A stretch of DNA of 64,000 bases, taken from contig NZ_LBMH01000004.1 of assembly GCF_001005305.1 (NCBI RefSeq), forward strand, positions 124,001-188,000. Direction: 5' to 3'. This DNA is from Kordia zhangzhouensis. GTDB lineage: Bacteria; Bacteroidota; Bacteroidia; Flavobacteriales; Flavobacteriaceae. The notes under the pieces were generated by a model. The model was given only the letters and a program-made list of their open reading frames with translations. It was not told the DNA's origin and ran no database searches. Positions within the stretch are counted from its first letter, which is position 1. Each line of letters starts with the position of its first letter. Of the stretch, positions 1-9,158 are shown in pieces. Position numbers and translations under genes: made by a program.

Positions 1-2
1 AT

Positions 3-1580
3 TCCCCATTTTTATTTAAAGGAATTACGTTTTCTACAGGAGGCTATTCAGCAGAATTCGGTCAAGCTTTGTCGGGTGTATTAGAACTAAACACAATCAA
101 TGAACCTGATCAAGAAAAAACAGACATTTCGGTGATGACAGTTGGAGGTGCATTAGGACATACTGAAAAATGGGAAAAGGGATCGGTAAGCTTTAGCACC
201 TCATATATCAATTTAGCTCCGTATTTAGAAGTTTTTCCCGATCGTAACGAATGGATCAAACCATTTCAAGGCGGACAAGGAGAAACTGTTTTTCGACATC
301 ATTTCACCAATGGAACACTAAAATTTTATACAGCATTTGATATCACAAACTTTGAACTAGATCAAGAAAGTATCAATTTTGACGAATTGGTTCGCTTCAA
401 ATTAAGCAATACTAATCTATATATGAATGGTTCATACAAAGGAACTTTAGGCGAAAAATGGTCAATTGCAAGCGGATTAAGTTACACGCGTGATCGTTCT
501 AAAATTCGTGTGATTGACGATCGAATCCAAAGCAATGAAAACTCGTTTCACTTTAAAACCAAACTAAAAAAGAATTTCAATAATCGGATCAAACTGAGTT
601 TTGGTGCTGAATATTTTACAACTGATTTTACAGAAGATTATGAAAGTCCAACGGTTTCTCAAGTTGACTATGGGTTTAAAAGCAATTTAGTAGGGGCTTT
701 TGCAGAAACAGACGTTTTTTTCTCTAAAAATTTTGCATTAAAAGCGGGAATTCGGTTAGACCATGCAGATCTTTTAAAAGAGACAGTCATATCACCACGA
801 ATATCAGTTGCTTATAAAACCTCAGAAAAAGATCAAGTATCAGTTGCTTTTGGACAATTTTATCAAAATCCGAATGCAAATTACCTAAAGTTTCACACAG
901 ATTTCAAGCCAGAAAATGCAACGCACTATATTTTGAACTATCAATATGTATATGATGGAAAAACATTTCGAGCGGAAGCCTACCACAAAACATATACTGA
1001 TTTAATTACTTTTTCAGGAGACTTTGTACAACCAAATACACATTTCGCTAATGATGGATTTGGTCATGCCACAGGATTGGATATTTTTTGGAGAGATAAT
1101 AAAAGCATTAAAAATGTAGATTATTGGGTATCTTATTCTTACTTGGATACCAAGCGAAAGTTTGAAAATTTTCCTGTAGAAGCAACACCAAATTTTGCGA
1201 CTACGCACAATTTTTCGTTAGTAACCAAACACTGGGTAGAATCATTAAAAAGTCAAATTGGGTTTAGTTATAATTTTTCTACTGGAAGAACATATACTAA
1301 CCCAAATACCAACTTGTTTTTAGGTGAAAAAACAAAAGATTATCATAGCTTAAGTATGAATTGGGCTTATTTAATTTCCCCACAAAAAATCTTGTACTTT
1401 TCGGTATCGAATGCATTAGGTTTTCGAAACGTGTTTGGCTATGAGTACGCAAATCAACCAGATGTAAATGGAACATTTCAGCGAATGGTACAACGCCCAG
1501 CAGCAGATCAATTTTTCTTTGTAGGGTTCTTTTGGACAATCAGTGATGATAAGAAAAGTAATCAATTAGATACTTTGTAA
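3..1580 (+). CDS. TonB-dependent outer-membrane receptor, C-terminal part (5' end outside window)
   Basis: The reading frame is open from base 3, so the gene starts before the window. The first residues visible (GGYSAEFGQALSGVLEL) are the typical end of a TonB-receptor plug domain. The remaining ~500 residues are rich in alternating aromatic and polar beta-strand segments, as in a 22-strand barrel, and the protein ends shortly after an aromatic 'FFFVGFFWTI' strand. The protein would import a siderophore, vitamin or glycan fragment across the outer membrane using TonB energy; the substrate cannot be read from the sequence. The N-terminal signal peptide and any carboxypeptidase-like domain lie outside the window. 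Confidence 0.9.
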   Translation, partial: SPFLFKGITFSTGGYSAEFGQALSGVLELNTINEPDQEKTDISVMTVGGALGHTEKWEKGSVSFSTSYINLAPYLEVFPDRNEWIKPFQGGQGETVFRHHFTNGTLKFYTAFDITNFELDQESINFDELVRFKLSNTNLYMNGSYKGTLGEKWSIASGLSYTRDRSKIRVIDDRIQSNENSFHFKTKLKKNFNNRIKLSFGAEYFTTDFTEDYESPTVSQVDYGFKSNLVGAFAETDVFFSKNFALKAGIRLDHADLLKETVISPRISVAYKTSEKDQVSVAFGQFYQNPNANYLKFHTDFKPENATHYILNYQYVYDGKTFRAEAYHKTYTDLITFSGDFVQPNTHFANDGFGHATGLDIFWRDNKSIKNVDYWVSYSYLDTKRKFENFPVEATPNFATTHNFSLVTKHWVESLKSQIGFSYNFSTGRTYTNPNTNLFLGEKTKDYHSLSMNWAYLISPQKILYFSVSNALGFRNVFGYEYANQPDVNGTFQRMVQRPAADQFFFVGFFWTISDDKKSNQLDTL

Positions 1581-1586
1581 AAAAGC

Positions 1587-2078
1587 TTACGATTGTTGAA
1601 GTAATTTTTTAATCAATACGATCTGTCCCAAATGATAATATGTATGCTCAATTATGACATCTATATTACGATAATTGCTTCCGTATTTTTTATCGACAAA
1701 ACTGCCAAAAAGAGTGGTTTCTGACATGTTTTCAACCAACAAAATAAACCGTTTGGAATCGTTTTTAAAAAGGTCTATGCGTTGCTGCCAATCTTCCTGT
1801 GAAGTGATTGGCGGCGCATCAAAACTGAATTGATCTCGAATGTTTAAATGACCGCCTTCAAAAACATCTGCAACACCAGCAATGTAATAATGTAAATGAA
1901 AAGTCAAATCAGCAATCGTATTCAAATTGTGTACTTTTTGTGTCGCATCTTTCCATATAAGAGAGGAAATTTCGTTGAGCACGTTGGTTCCTGTAACCCA
2001 CGTTCCTTCGGTTAATATTTCGCGCAAGCGATTTCCAAGAGTGAGCGATATGTTGGTGGTGGTTGGTTTCACAATCAA
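1587..2078 (-). CDS. DinB-like (DinB/YfiT superfamily) four-helix protein
   Basis: This 163-residue protein has the DinB-like pattern: helical throughout, with 'HLHYYIAG' near residue 60 and 'IEHTYYHLGQI' near residue 145. Those histidines normally bind a divalent metal in this fold. Family members act as thiol-dependent transferases or have unknown roles; no substrate can be assigned here. The gene converges with the receptor gene, leaving only about 6 bases between the stop codons. The start is the first ATG of the frame. Confidence 0.75.
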   Translation of the reverse strand: MIVKPTTTNISLTLGNRLREILTEGTWVTGTNVLNEISSLIWKDATQKVHNLNTIADLTFHLHYYIAGVADVFEGGHLNIRDQFSFDAPPITSQEDWQQRIDLFKNDSKRFILLVENMSETTLFGSFVDKKYGSNYRNIDVIIEHTYYHLGQIVLIKKLLQQS

Positions 2079-2108
2079 TATGATTACAGTAGGAAAACTA
2101 CTTAAAAT

Positions 2109-2705
2109 TTATTCAGAATCAAAAATATGTTGAAATTGTTTTGGATTGTAGGTTTCATCTTTTGCTACTTGAATCATGGTAATTCGAACTTTTGTGGGGA
2201 AAAACTTTTCATAGTCAGGACGTTTATGAGCATGACCTTGTCCGCCACTATCATCTTTAATAATCAAATCCATTTGTTGAATACCTTTTGACCAAATAAT
2301 GGACTCGTTTTCCCAAAATTCGTTCATAGAAACATCTTTTTCAAAAACGCCTGTCGTTGTAAATAAATCAGTACTCGTGCAACCATATTCATTGTTTTTT
2401 CTAAAATTTGGAATATAACAAAGTGTCCATTTGGTCGGTGCGTTTCCAATTGGTTTTTCAATAACTTCTATACGAATATGAACACTCCCGTTTCTATAAT
2501 CAATTGGGTATGTCCAATCTTTAGGCACATTAGGAAACAGTTTGTTATGGGTAACATAATAGTGAGATTTGCTCGGGGAAGAAGTCAGTGCGTCTTGATA
2601 TGTGAATGTAAATTCTTCATCAAATAGGATAAATTGGGTTGCTGTTTTTGGGGAACAACTAAAAAGAAGAACGTTAACGACGATTAATAGTATACAGTTT
2701 TTCAT
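2109..2705 (-). CDS. hypothetical lipoprotein
   Basis: The 198-residue product starts with a lipoprotein signal (MKNCILLIVVNVLLFSCSPK) whose lipobox Cys is at about residue 17. It is therefore probably anchored in a membrane and exposed to the periplasm or surface. The rest is beta-rich and acidic, with no catalytic motif that I recognise. It is followed 30 bases later by the DinB-like gene on the same strand, so co-transcription is possible. Function unknown. Confidence 0.7.
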   Translation of the reverse strand: MKNCILLIVVNVLLFSCSPKTATQFILFDEEFTFTYQDALTSSPSKSHYYVTHNKLFPNVPKDWTYPIDYRNGSVHIRIEVIEKPIGNAPTKWTLCYIPNFRKNNEYGCTSTDLFTTTGVFEKDVSMNEFWENESIIWSKGIQQMDLIIKDDSGGQGHAHKRPDYEKFFPTKVRITMIQVAKDETYNPKQFQHIFDSE

Positions 2706-2749
2706 TCATAATTGATTTGTCTAAAAATACATGAAAAACCAGTTTGCTA

Positions 2750-3271
2750 TTAATACGAATATGACAAATACATCACATAATTTGGGTTATAGCGTGTTTC
2801 AGATACTTTAAAATCATACTCGCCAACCACTTTAAAATGGTTTCGTTGGTAAAAGCGTACTGCACGTTCATTTTTAATCAGTACATACAACCACATACCG
2901 TGTTGCTTAGATTTTTTTGAAAAAGTAATAAGGTAATCTAATAACTGTTGTCCTAGTTGTTGTCCATGAAAGGATTTTGCAACATACAAACGATCCAATT
3001 TGGTCAGCGCAACAGTTTCAATGTGTTCATTCCTAACATTGAGTTGAATTTTACCATAACCGATTGCTTCTTTGTTAAAAAAGATGAGAAAATAGTGAAT
3101 TGTATCGTTGTCAAATTCAGTTTGCAATGTCGTTTGTTGAAAAGCACGTGAGGCATACTCTTCTACAGCTTCTCTAGGAGTATTTGGCAAATACGTTTCC
3201 AAAAATGTACTTTTTCCTAGAGCAGAAATTTCTTCAATATCATGACTTGTTGCCTTTCGAATTTGAATCAT
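2750..3271 (-). CDS. GNAT family N-acetyltransferase
   Basis: This 173-residue protein has the GNAT layout: an N-terminal 'IRKATSHDIEEISAL' strand-helix, then 'LDRLYVAKSFHGQQLGQQLLDYLI', which carries the acetyl-CoA pyrophosphate loop (Q-x-x-G-x-x-L) near residues 95-118, and 'LYVLIKNERAVRFYQRNHF' as motif B. It should transfer an acetyl group from acetyl-CoA to an amine; the acceptor is unknown. Its length is normal for a single-domain GNAT. Confidence 0.9.
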   Translation of the reverse strand: MIQIRKATSHDIEEISALGKSTFLETYLPNTPREAVEEYASRAFQQTTLQTEFDNDTIHYFLIFFNKEAIGYGKIQLNVRNEHIETVALTKLDRLYVAKSFHGQQLGQQLLDYLITFSKKSKQHGMWLYVLIKNERAVRFYQRNHFKVVGEYDFKVSETRYNPNYVMYLSYSY

Positions 3272-3355
3272 TTAAAAAATTTATTCTAAAATAAGCAAAT
3301 ATACCTGCTTTTGAAATAGGAATGATGTACGCTATAACTATTGTTTGATTGACAA

Positions 3356-3363
3356 TACTTTTG
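3356..3363 (+). promoter_or_regulatory. candidate Bacteroidota -7 box (TACTTTTG)
   Basis: TACTTTTG fits the Bacteroidota -7 consensus TAnnTTTG and lies about 26 bases upstream of the ATG at 3390. A TTG lies upstream, but at a shorter spacing than usual, so only the -7 match supports this call. Confidence 0.4.
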
Positions 3364-3389
3364 GTATATAATCAATTAAACCTTACACC

Positions 3390-4700
3390 ATGAAAAATAC
3401 CTCAGTTCATGCGCATAGCGAAGTAGTACAAGAATTACAAACATTGCTTACAGCCAATCCACCTATGAAAGTTGCTTTAGAAGCTTCATTAATTGCAGCG
3501 AGAATTTCTGCAGAAACCAAACTCAATTCAGATTTGTATAATGCTTACAATGATGTGTTTAACGGAAATGCGTGGCCAATTACCATTGAAAACTATTACG
3601 ACTATTTAGATATGTATGTGCGTTTAGTACCAGATGAAAGTGATGATCCAAATTATCCAAATGCATGGAAAAGTACAGATACTTCTAATGGATATAACCA
3701 GAAAGTTTTTGATTTATTATGCCAATTTTATTGGTTAGTTGACCAAAAAGTTCCTGATAGTAACTTATCAATGCAAAGCTTCCCAGAGTTTTCTGATTGG
3801 CTAGTTAAGTTTGCACAAGCGTGGGGAAGTTTCCTCAATACAACTGACTCGTTAACGAAAGAAAGTTTATATTCTTTCAAGCATAATCCAATGTATAATT
3901 ATCCACTTTATGCGGATAATACTAGTACTTGGACAACGTTCAATCAATTTTTTTATAGAGAATTCAATCATGCAGATGCTGTTACCGGAATTTCGCCATT
4001 GCGACCAATTGCAGCACCTACTGATAATACAACAATCGTAGCACCTGCCGATTGTACTTATAAAGAAGATTATAAAATTGATGCAGAAGGAAATGTGCTA
4101 GGGAAAGATGGTCAAATTACACAAAATCGTTTGAAGCACACACATACCATAGGAACTGTGGAAGAATTGCTTGATGGAAGTACATATGCAAGTGATTTTT
4201 ATGGCGGAACGTTTGTACATTACTTTTTAGGACCATACGATTACCATCGTTTTCACACACCTGTGAGTGGAAAAGTATTGGAAATAAAGGATATTCAAGG
4301 AAAAGTATACTTAAATGTAGAGATGACAGATGATGGTGAATTTGATGCACCAGATGGCTCTGGAGATGGATACGAATTCAACCAAGCGCGCGGTTTAATT
4401 ATTGTAGATGCTGGAGAAGAAGTAGGAAAAGTGGCAATTCTTCCTATAGGAATGGCGCAAGTTTCTGGAGTATTGATGTATACGGAAGAAGATGAGAAAA
4501 ACGGAATCACAAAAGAAATGGTAATTAACGAAGGACAAGAAGTAGTGAAAGGACGTGAATTTGGAAAATTCTGTTTTGGCGGTTCAGATATCATCATGTT
4601 GTTTGAAAAACCAGTAAGTGATTTGTACCTATTCAAAAGAGATCCAGGACATGTGCCAATTCATTTTCAGTACGGGCAAACTGCAATATATGTGAAATAA
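3390..4700 (+). CDS. phosphatidylserine decarboxylase family protein with N-terminal PSDC-type extension
   Basis: The 436-residue protein combines an N-terminal helical region of about 180 residues, resembling the extension of PsiD-like decarboxylases, with a C-terminal decarboxylase domain. The domain shows 'GPYDYHRFHTPVSG' (residues ~285-300), 'LPIGMAQVSG' and the self-cleavage region 'FCFGGSDIIMLFEKP' near residue 400. Canonical enzymes cleave at Gly-Ser in LGST or GGST; here the Gly-Ser pair is kept but the next residue is Asp. The active enzyme would carry a pyruvoyl group made from this Ser and decarboxylate phosphatidylserine or an amino acid such as tryptophan. There is no N-terminal membrane segment. 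A strong terminator follows. Confidence 0.8.
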   Translation: MKNTSVHAHSEVVQELQTLLTANPPMKVALEASLIAARISAETKLNSDLYNAYNDVFNGNAWPITIENYYDYLDMYVRLVPDESDDPNYPNAWKSTDTSNGYNQKVFDLLCQFYWLVDQKVPDSNLSMQSFPEFSDWLVKFAQAWGSFLNTTDSLTKESLYSFKHNPMYNYPLYADNTSTWTTFNQFFYREFNHADAVTGISPLRPIAAPTDNTTIVAPADCTYKEDYKIDAEGNVLGKDGQITQNRLKHTHTIGTVEELLDGSTYASDFYGGTFVHYFLGPYDYHRFHTPVSGKVLEIKDIQGKVYLNVEMTDDGEFDAPDGSGDGYEFNQARGLIIVDAGEEVGKVAILPIGMAQVSGVLMYTEEDEKNGITKEMVINEGQEVVKGREFGKFCFGGSDIIMLFEKPVSDLYLFKRDPGHVPIHFQYGQTAIYVK

Positions 4701-4727
4701 TTTAGTGTTTTTTTAGTGTATACGATT

Positions 4728-4770
4728 AAACGATGCAATGCCCAATATTTAGGCAATTGCATCGTTTTTA
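4728..4770 (+). terminator. rho-independent terminator
   Basis: An AAACGATGCAAT(T)GCC stem pairs with its complement across a short loop, with a single-base bulge, and is followed by a T run. It lies 28 bases past the stop of the decarboxylase gene. The rest of the 4771-5036 gap is AT-rich, and I see no gene in it. Confidence 0.8.
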
Positions 4771-5036
4771 TGTTTCATTGTTTTTATGTCAAAAGACATA
4801 AGTTTTATAAAGTAAGAGTACGTTTATATAGATGTACCACAATTCATCCTGAAAAAACTACAATTCAGTAGATTCTTTTTTTTCTCCCTTTTACTTTGTT
4901 GGATATTTGACCTGTCAATCAAAAACAAATTCATTCATCAAAAAATGATCAGTATCGCCATTTTTATCGTCAAGTATGTCATTTCAGTTTTCTGAATTAC
5001 CATCAAACAAAAGTCAAATCATCAAAAAACAACAAA

Positions 5037-5663
5037 ATGAAAAAAATCGTATTAATTCTACTATTTGTCGGTGTTGGAACAATCGCTTCTGCACAAACTC
5101 AATATGAAAAAGGGATGCTAAAAGCTTTTTCTCTTTGGAAAGAAAACAAAAGTATTGAAGCTGCCAATTTATTTGAACGTATTTCTTCAGCGACACCCAA
5201 TGAATGGTTGCCGTTATACTATGCAGCACAAATCAACATTTTAAACGGTTTTACTATAAAAGATAAAAGTAAATTAACGCAACAGTTAGAAAAAGCTCAA
5301 GCACAATTGGACAAAGCAAAGAGTTTATCGCCTAATAATCCAGAAATTATGGTCATGCAAGCCATGTTGTACACTGTTTGGGTGGCGTATGATGGAGCTA
5401 CGTATGGGATGAAGTACGCTCCAAAGGTGAGTGAAATTTACGCAAAAGCGTTGGCAATTGATCATAACAATCCACGAGTAGTGCTTTGTAAAGCAGAATG
5501 GGATATGGGAAGTGCTCGCTATTTTGGACAAGATACAGCTCCTTTTTGTAAAGAACTAGAACGTGCTCAAACACTTTTTGAAACAGAAGCAAAACAACAG
5601 GATTTTACTCCAAGTTGGGGAAAAGAGCGAGTTATACAATTGGTAGACGAATGTAAAAAATAA
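5037..5663 (+). CDS. secreted TPR-like protein
   Basis: This 208-residue protein starts with a Sec signal peptide (MKKIVLILLFVGVGTIASAQ, cleaved after about residue 20). The mature part is helical with TPR-like A-residue spacing ('YEKGMLKAFSLWKENKSIEAANLFERI', 'NNPEIMVMQAMLYTVW', 'NNPRVVLCKAEWDMGSARYFG'). It probably acts as a periplasmic scaffold. It precedes the LytS operon by 57 bases, but a promoter-like box lies between them, so it is probably a separate transcript. Function unknown. Confidence 0.75.
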   Translation: MKKIVLILLFVGVGTIASAQTQYEKGMLKAFSLWKENKSIEAANLFERISSATPNEWLPLYYAAQINILNGFTIKDKSKLTQQLEKAQAQLDKAKSLSPNNPEIMVMQAMLYTVWVAYDGATYGMKYAPKVSEIYAKALAIDHNNPRVVLCKAEWDMGSARYFGQDTAPFCKELERAQTLFETEAKQQDFTPSWGKERVIQLVDECKK

Positions 5664-5685
5664 AAGTGTGTTGTAAAATCATTAG

Positions 5686-5693
5686 TATCTTTG
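5686..5693 (+). promoter_or_regulatory. candidate -7 box (TATCTTTG) for the LytS/2TM/LytTR operon
   Basis: TATCTTTG matches TAnnTTTG exactly and lies 26 bases before the ATG of the sensor kinase at 5720. A TTG is present about 12 bases further upstream, a shorter spacing than the usual one. Confidence 0.45.
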
Positions 5694-5719
5694 AGAAACA
5701 TCAATGTATATAGCGAATA

Positions 5720-7078
5720 ATGAAAGAGTTTACTAAAGTCATATTAATCGGGATTATTATTGCAGGCATTCTATTTGCAATACATGTAGTTTTTAGATCT
5801 ATTTCAGGGAATCTTCCAGGATTTAATAGTCTGTCAATTATTTTTGGATACTATTGTCTTTACTCAGTACCAATTAGCGTTGTAAACTCTTATTTTTTTG
5901 ATTATATCAATTCGCCTAACAAATTCAGTCACTATATCCGTAAATATAGATTAATTGTAGGTATCATCGGTTCAATTATACTTACCATTTTTACAGTTTT
6001 TTTAGCGAGAATAGTACATAGAATCTTTATCGCAGGTGAATCGTATCAAGAATTATTCAATGCTAAGGAGTTGGAATTTTATTTCAATGCATTAATTATT
6101 ACGGTGGTGTTTTCAGTTTTTTTTCATGCAATATATTTTTATAAAGAACTGCAAAAAAACAAAGTAAAAGAACAAAAAATCATTGCAGGTACAGCATCGG
6201 CACAATTTGATGCTTTGAAAAACCAACTAGATCCCCATTTTTTATTCAATAGCTTGAATGTACTGAGTTCTTTAATAGATGAAAATCCTCGTCAAGCACA
6301 AAAATTCACGTCAGGACTTTCAAAAGTATATCGATATGTATTAGAACAAAAAAATAAAGAATTGGTTACTGTTGATGAAGAATTGAAATTTGCACAAACC
6401 TATATGAGTTTGTTAAAAATGCGTTTTGAAGATAGTATAGTTTTTGAAGCACCAACAGAGGCTAGCAATCCAGAAAGCAAAGTCGTACCCTTATCATTAC
6501 AATTGGTATTGGAAAATGCGGTGAAACATAATATGGTAACACCTTCCAAACCGTTGCATATCAAAATTTATGAAGAAGGAGGCAATTTAGTCATTCAAAA
6601 TAACCTACAGGAAAAACAGATTGTAAAAAAGAGTAGTGGAGTAGGGTTGAATAATATCAAACAACGATACGATTTGTTAACACAACGAAAAGTACATATT
6701 AACAAAACAGCATCAGATTTTCGAGTTGCGATTCCGATGCTAACAAAACAAAGAGAAATTATGAGACAAAAAGCAATAAGTTCAGGAGAAAGAGGCTTGG
6801 ACGATCAATATATTAAGGCAAGAAAACATGTAGAAAAGCTAAAAGAGTTTTACTATAATTTGGCATCCTACTGTTTAGTTATTCCATTTTTAATATTCAT
6901 TAACTGGCGTACTAGTTGGGAGTTTCAATGGTTTTGGTTTCCAATGTTTGGTTGGGGAATTGGACTCGCATTTCATGCAATGGGTGTATATATTGAAGAT
7001 GGGCGTTTTGGTAAAAACTGGGAAGAGCGCAAAATACGAGAATATATGGAGCAAGAAGAACGAAAACGCTGGAACTAA
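5720..7078 (+). CDS. LytS-type sensor histidine kinase fused to a C-terminal 2TM domain
   Basis: The 452-residue protein has four predicted membrane helices in residues 1-145, then the His_kinase motif 'NQLDPHFLFNSLNVL' with the phospho-acceptor His at about 173. An HATPase-like part follows, with the N box 'LVLENAVKHN' near 265 and 'SSGVGLNNIKQRYDLL' near 310. Kinases of this family normally stop after the ATPase part. Here ~95 more residues form a 2TM domain (residues ~360-452, ending 'GKNWEERKIREYMEQE'), a domain usually encoded as a separate small protein. The downstream 2TM and LytTR genes make the signalling partner set clear: the kinase should phosphorylate the LytTR regulator. Confidence 0.9.
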   Translation: MKEFTKVILIGIIIAGILFAIHVVFRSISGNLPGFNSLSIIFGYYCLYSVPISVVNSYFFDYINSPNKFSHYIRKYRLIVGIIGSIILTIFTVFLARIVHRIFIAGESYQELFNAKELEFYFNALIITVVFSVFFHAIYFYKELQKNKVKEQKIIAGTASAQFDALKNQLDPHFLFNSLNVLSSLIDENPRQAQKFTSGLSKVYRYVLEQKNKELVTVDEELKFAQTYMSLLKMRFEDSIVFEAPTEASNPESKVVPLSLQLVLENAVKHNMVTPSKPLHIKIYEEGGNLVIQNNLQEKQIVKKSSGVGLNNIKQRYDLLTQRKVHINKTASDFRVAIPMLTKQREIMRQKAISSGERGLDDQYIKARKHVEKLKEFYYNLASYCLVIPFLIFINWRTSWEFQWFWFPMFGWGIGLAFHAMGVYIEDGRFGKNWEERKIREYMEQEERKRWN

Positions 7079-7125
7079 CAGGTTGGCTATTAATTCAAAA
7101 ATAAATCATCAAAAAACAACATATT

Positions 7126-7485
7126 ATGGAACGATTACCCTCCTCAAATAAAACAACATATGACGCTCCCAAAGAGTTTAGGAGTTACGAAGAAGAAGAG
7201 CGTTACATGCGTGCTCGAAAAAAAGTAGAAAGCCTTAAAGGGTTTTACGGACACTTGGCAAGCTATGTTGTCATCAATATTTTTATCTTAGTATTAATTG
7301 CCTTCAATATGGACGAAGGTGAGCATTTTTGGAAATTTGAACATTTTTTTACAGCTTTTTTCTGGGGAATTGGGCTTGCGTTTCACGCTTTAGGTGTATT
7401 TGGTCCCGACTTGTTTTTTGGTAAAAACTGGGAAGAACGCAAAATCAAAGAGTATATGTCTAATCAAAAACAAAATTGGGAATAA
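7126..7485 (+). CDS. 2TM domain protein
   Basis: This 119-residue protein has a short N-terminal helical part, two membrane helices (residues ~43-62 and ~75-95) and the C-terminal signature 'GKNWEERKIKEYMS'. It is closely similar to the tail of the preceding kinase, including 'FFWGIGLAFHALGVF'. Proteins of this type sit beside LytS/LytTR pairs in flavobacteria and probably modulate the kinase at the inner membrane; the mechanism is unknown. It lies 47 bases after the kinase gene in the same operon. Confidence 0.85.
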   Translation: MERLPSSNKTTYDAPKEFRSYEEEERYMRARKKVESLKGFYGHLASYVVINIFILVLIAFNMDEGEHFWKFEHFFTAFFWGIGLAFHALGVFGPDLFFGKNWEERKIKEYMSNQKQNWE

Positions 7486-7566
7486 TAGATTAGTGAGGTA
7501 GTTTGTTAAATACTTATACAAGAGTGTTTAAGAAGCAATAAAAATCTGGAATCCAAAACTAGAAAA

Positions 7567-8322
7567 ATGAAAGTAATCATCATTGAAGACGAAAAACCAT
7601 CTGCTAGAAGATTAAATAGAATGTTGGCAAATGAAGGAATTGAGGTAGAAGTTATGCTGCATTCTGTAGCAGAATCTATCAATTGGTTTCAACACAATAC
7701 ACATCCTGATTTAATATTTTTAGATATCCAATTGTCTGATGGGTTATCTTTTGAAATCTTTGAAGAAATAGACATTAACTCTGCCATTATTTTTACTACA
7801 GCTTTTGATGAATATGCATTGCAAGCTTTCAAGCTTAATAGCATTGATTATTTACTAAAACCTATTGATGAAGATGAATTGGTTACTGCTGTAGAAAAAT
7901 ACAAAATACGTGCCCCAAAAACGCAAAACGTACAGTTGAATTTTGATGATATCAAAAAACTATTAGTCAATCCAATAGAACGAACGTATAAGAAACGATA
8001 CACTGTAAAAGTTGGTCAGCATTTAAAAATGATTCCAATTGATGAAATTGAATGTTTTTATAGTGAAAATAAAGGAACGTATGCTTATACTATAGAAGGT
8101 AGAAACTATCTGCTAGAAACGTCTTTGGAAAACCTTGAAGATGAACTGTCTCCTGAATTATTTTATAGGGTGAGTAGAAAGTTTTATGTAAATATAAATG
8201 CAATTAAAGATATTATAAGTTATACCAATTCGCGACTCCAAATCAAATTGTATCACTTTGAAGAACAAGAAATCATTGTTAGTCGCGAACGAGTTAAAGA
8301 TTTTAAAAATTGGTTAAACTAA
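7567..8322 (+). CDS. LytTR family response regulator
   Basis: The 251-residue regulator has an N-terminal receiver domain with acidic pair 'IIEDE', phospho-acceptor Asp near residue 55 in 'LIFLDIQLSDG', Thr in 'IIFTTAFDEYA' and Lys in 'DYLLKPIDEDE'. A LytTR DNA-binding domain covers residues ~145-250 ('IPIDEIECFYSENKGTYAYT', 'FYRVSRKFYVNINAIKDI'). It is the expected partner of the LytS-type kinase in the same operon and should bind promoter DNA as a dimer when phosphorylated. Confidence 0.92.
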   Translation: MKVIIIEDEKPSARRLNRMLANEGIEVEVMLHSVAESINWFQHNTHPDLIFLDIQLSDGLSFEIFEEIDINSAIIFTTAFDEYALQAFKLNSIDYLLKPIDEDELVTAVEKYKIRAPKTQNVQLNFDDIKKLLVNPIERTYKKRYTVKVGQHLKMIPIDEIECFYSENKGTYAYTIEGRNYLLETSLENLEDELSPELFYRVSRKFYVNINAIKDIISYTNSRLQIKLYHFEEQEIIVSRERVKDFKNWLN

Positions 8323-8376
8323 CAGTGGTATACTCGTAATTAAACGGCTGCTATTTAGCTTACCAAAACATAAATA

Positions 8377-9042
8377 TTACAGTTGGTAAGTAAATAATAA
8401 ACCTACTGTATTAACACTTTTAATCTTTTGTTGGTCATTTGGAGTAGTGGTAAGAGTGTTGTCAAAACGACTCAAATCTCCTTGTGTATTGAACATGATT
8501 CCAAGGCTAAATCTATCATCAATATGATAGGACATACCGATTCCTGTTTGTACTCCAAAATTCCAGCCTTCGTAAATATCTCCGATAGTGGTATTATTTA
8601 CATAACTAAAATCGTCTTTTAAAATAGTTTGTGCGTAAAATCCAGCGTTTACTACCATTCGCATTCTAGGAGATATCGCATAGTTACCACTTAATAAAAG
8701 AGGAATTTTTAGTGTACCACGTTCATGATAAAAATTTTGCCCACTATTATTAAACCCTGTTCCTGAAAGCTGATTAAAACCTAGTCCAGTGGCAATTCCC
8801 CAACGACTACCTATGCGATAATCCAATAAAATATCAAAAGTAGTTGCATTAAGATTGTAATTAGGTTGATTATTATTGTCAATAACAGCATAACCAACTC
8901 CTCCGTAACCAATGATGCTAAAACGTGAATCAGATAATTGATAATCGTCAAAATACCCTTTGTCATTGTTATCGTTTTGGGCTGTCAAAAAATTAAGAGC
9001 ACATAGTATGCTAGCAAGTAAAATGAAATTTTGTTTGTTCAT
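8377..9042 (-). CDS. outer-membrane beta-barrel protein
   Basis: This 221-residue protein has an N-terminal signal peptide (residues 1-21, ending 'NFLTAQN') and then repeated amphipathic strands with Gly and aromatic residues ('GGVGYAVI', 'WGIATGLGFNQLSG', 'FGVQTGIGMSYHID'). It ends in 'VGLLFTYQL', the aromatic final strand recognised by the BAM machinery. It belongs to the small OmpA/OprF-like barrel class common in Bacteroidota. Function unknown. Confidence 0.8.
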   Translation of the reverse strand: MNKQNFILLASILCALNFLTAQNDNNDKGYFDDYQLSDSRFSIIGYGGVGYAVIDNNNQPNYNLNATTFDILLDYRIGSRWGIATGLGFNQLSGTGFNNSGQNFYHERGTLKIPLLLSGNYAISPRMRMVVNAGFYAQTILKDDFSYVNNTTIGDIYEGWNFGVQTGIGMSYHIDDRFSLGIMFNTQGDLSRFDNTLTTTPNDQQKIKSVNTVGLLFTYQL

Positions 9043-9158
9043 AAAATTATAATGTTTGAATTATATGATGAAACTACTCAGAATAACTTACTTATTTAAA
9101 AAAAGGGACTCGTAATTTATAAATACATGGAAATATAGCTGGTTTTAATAGAAGTATT

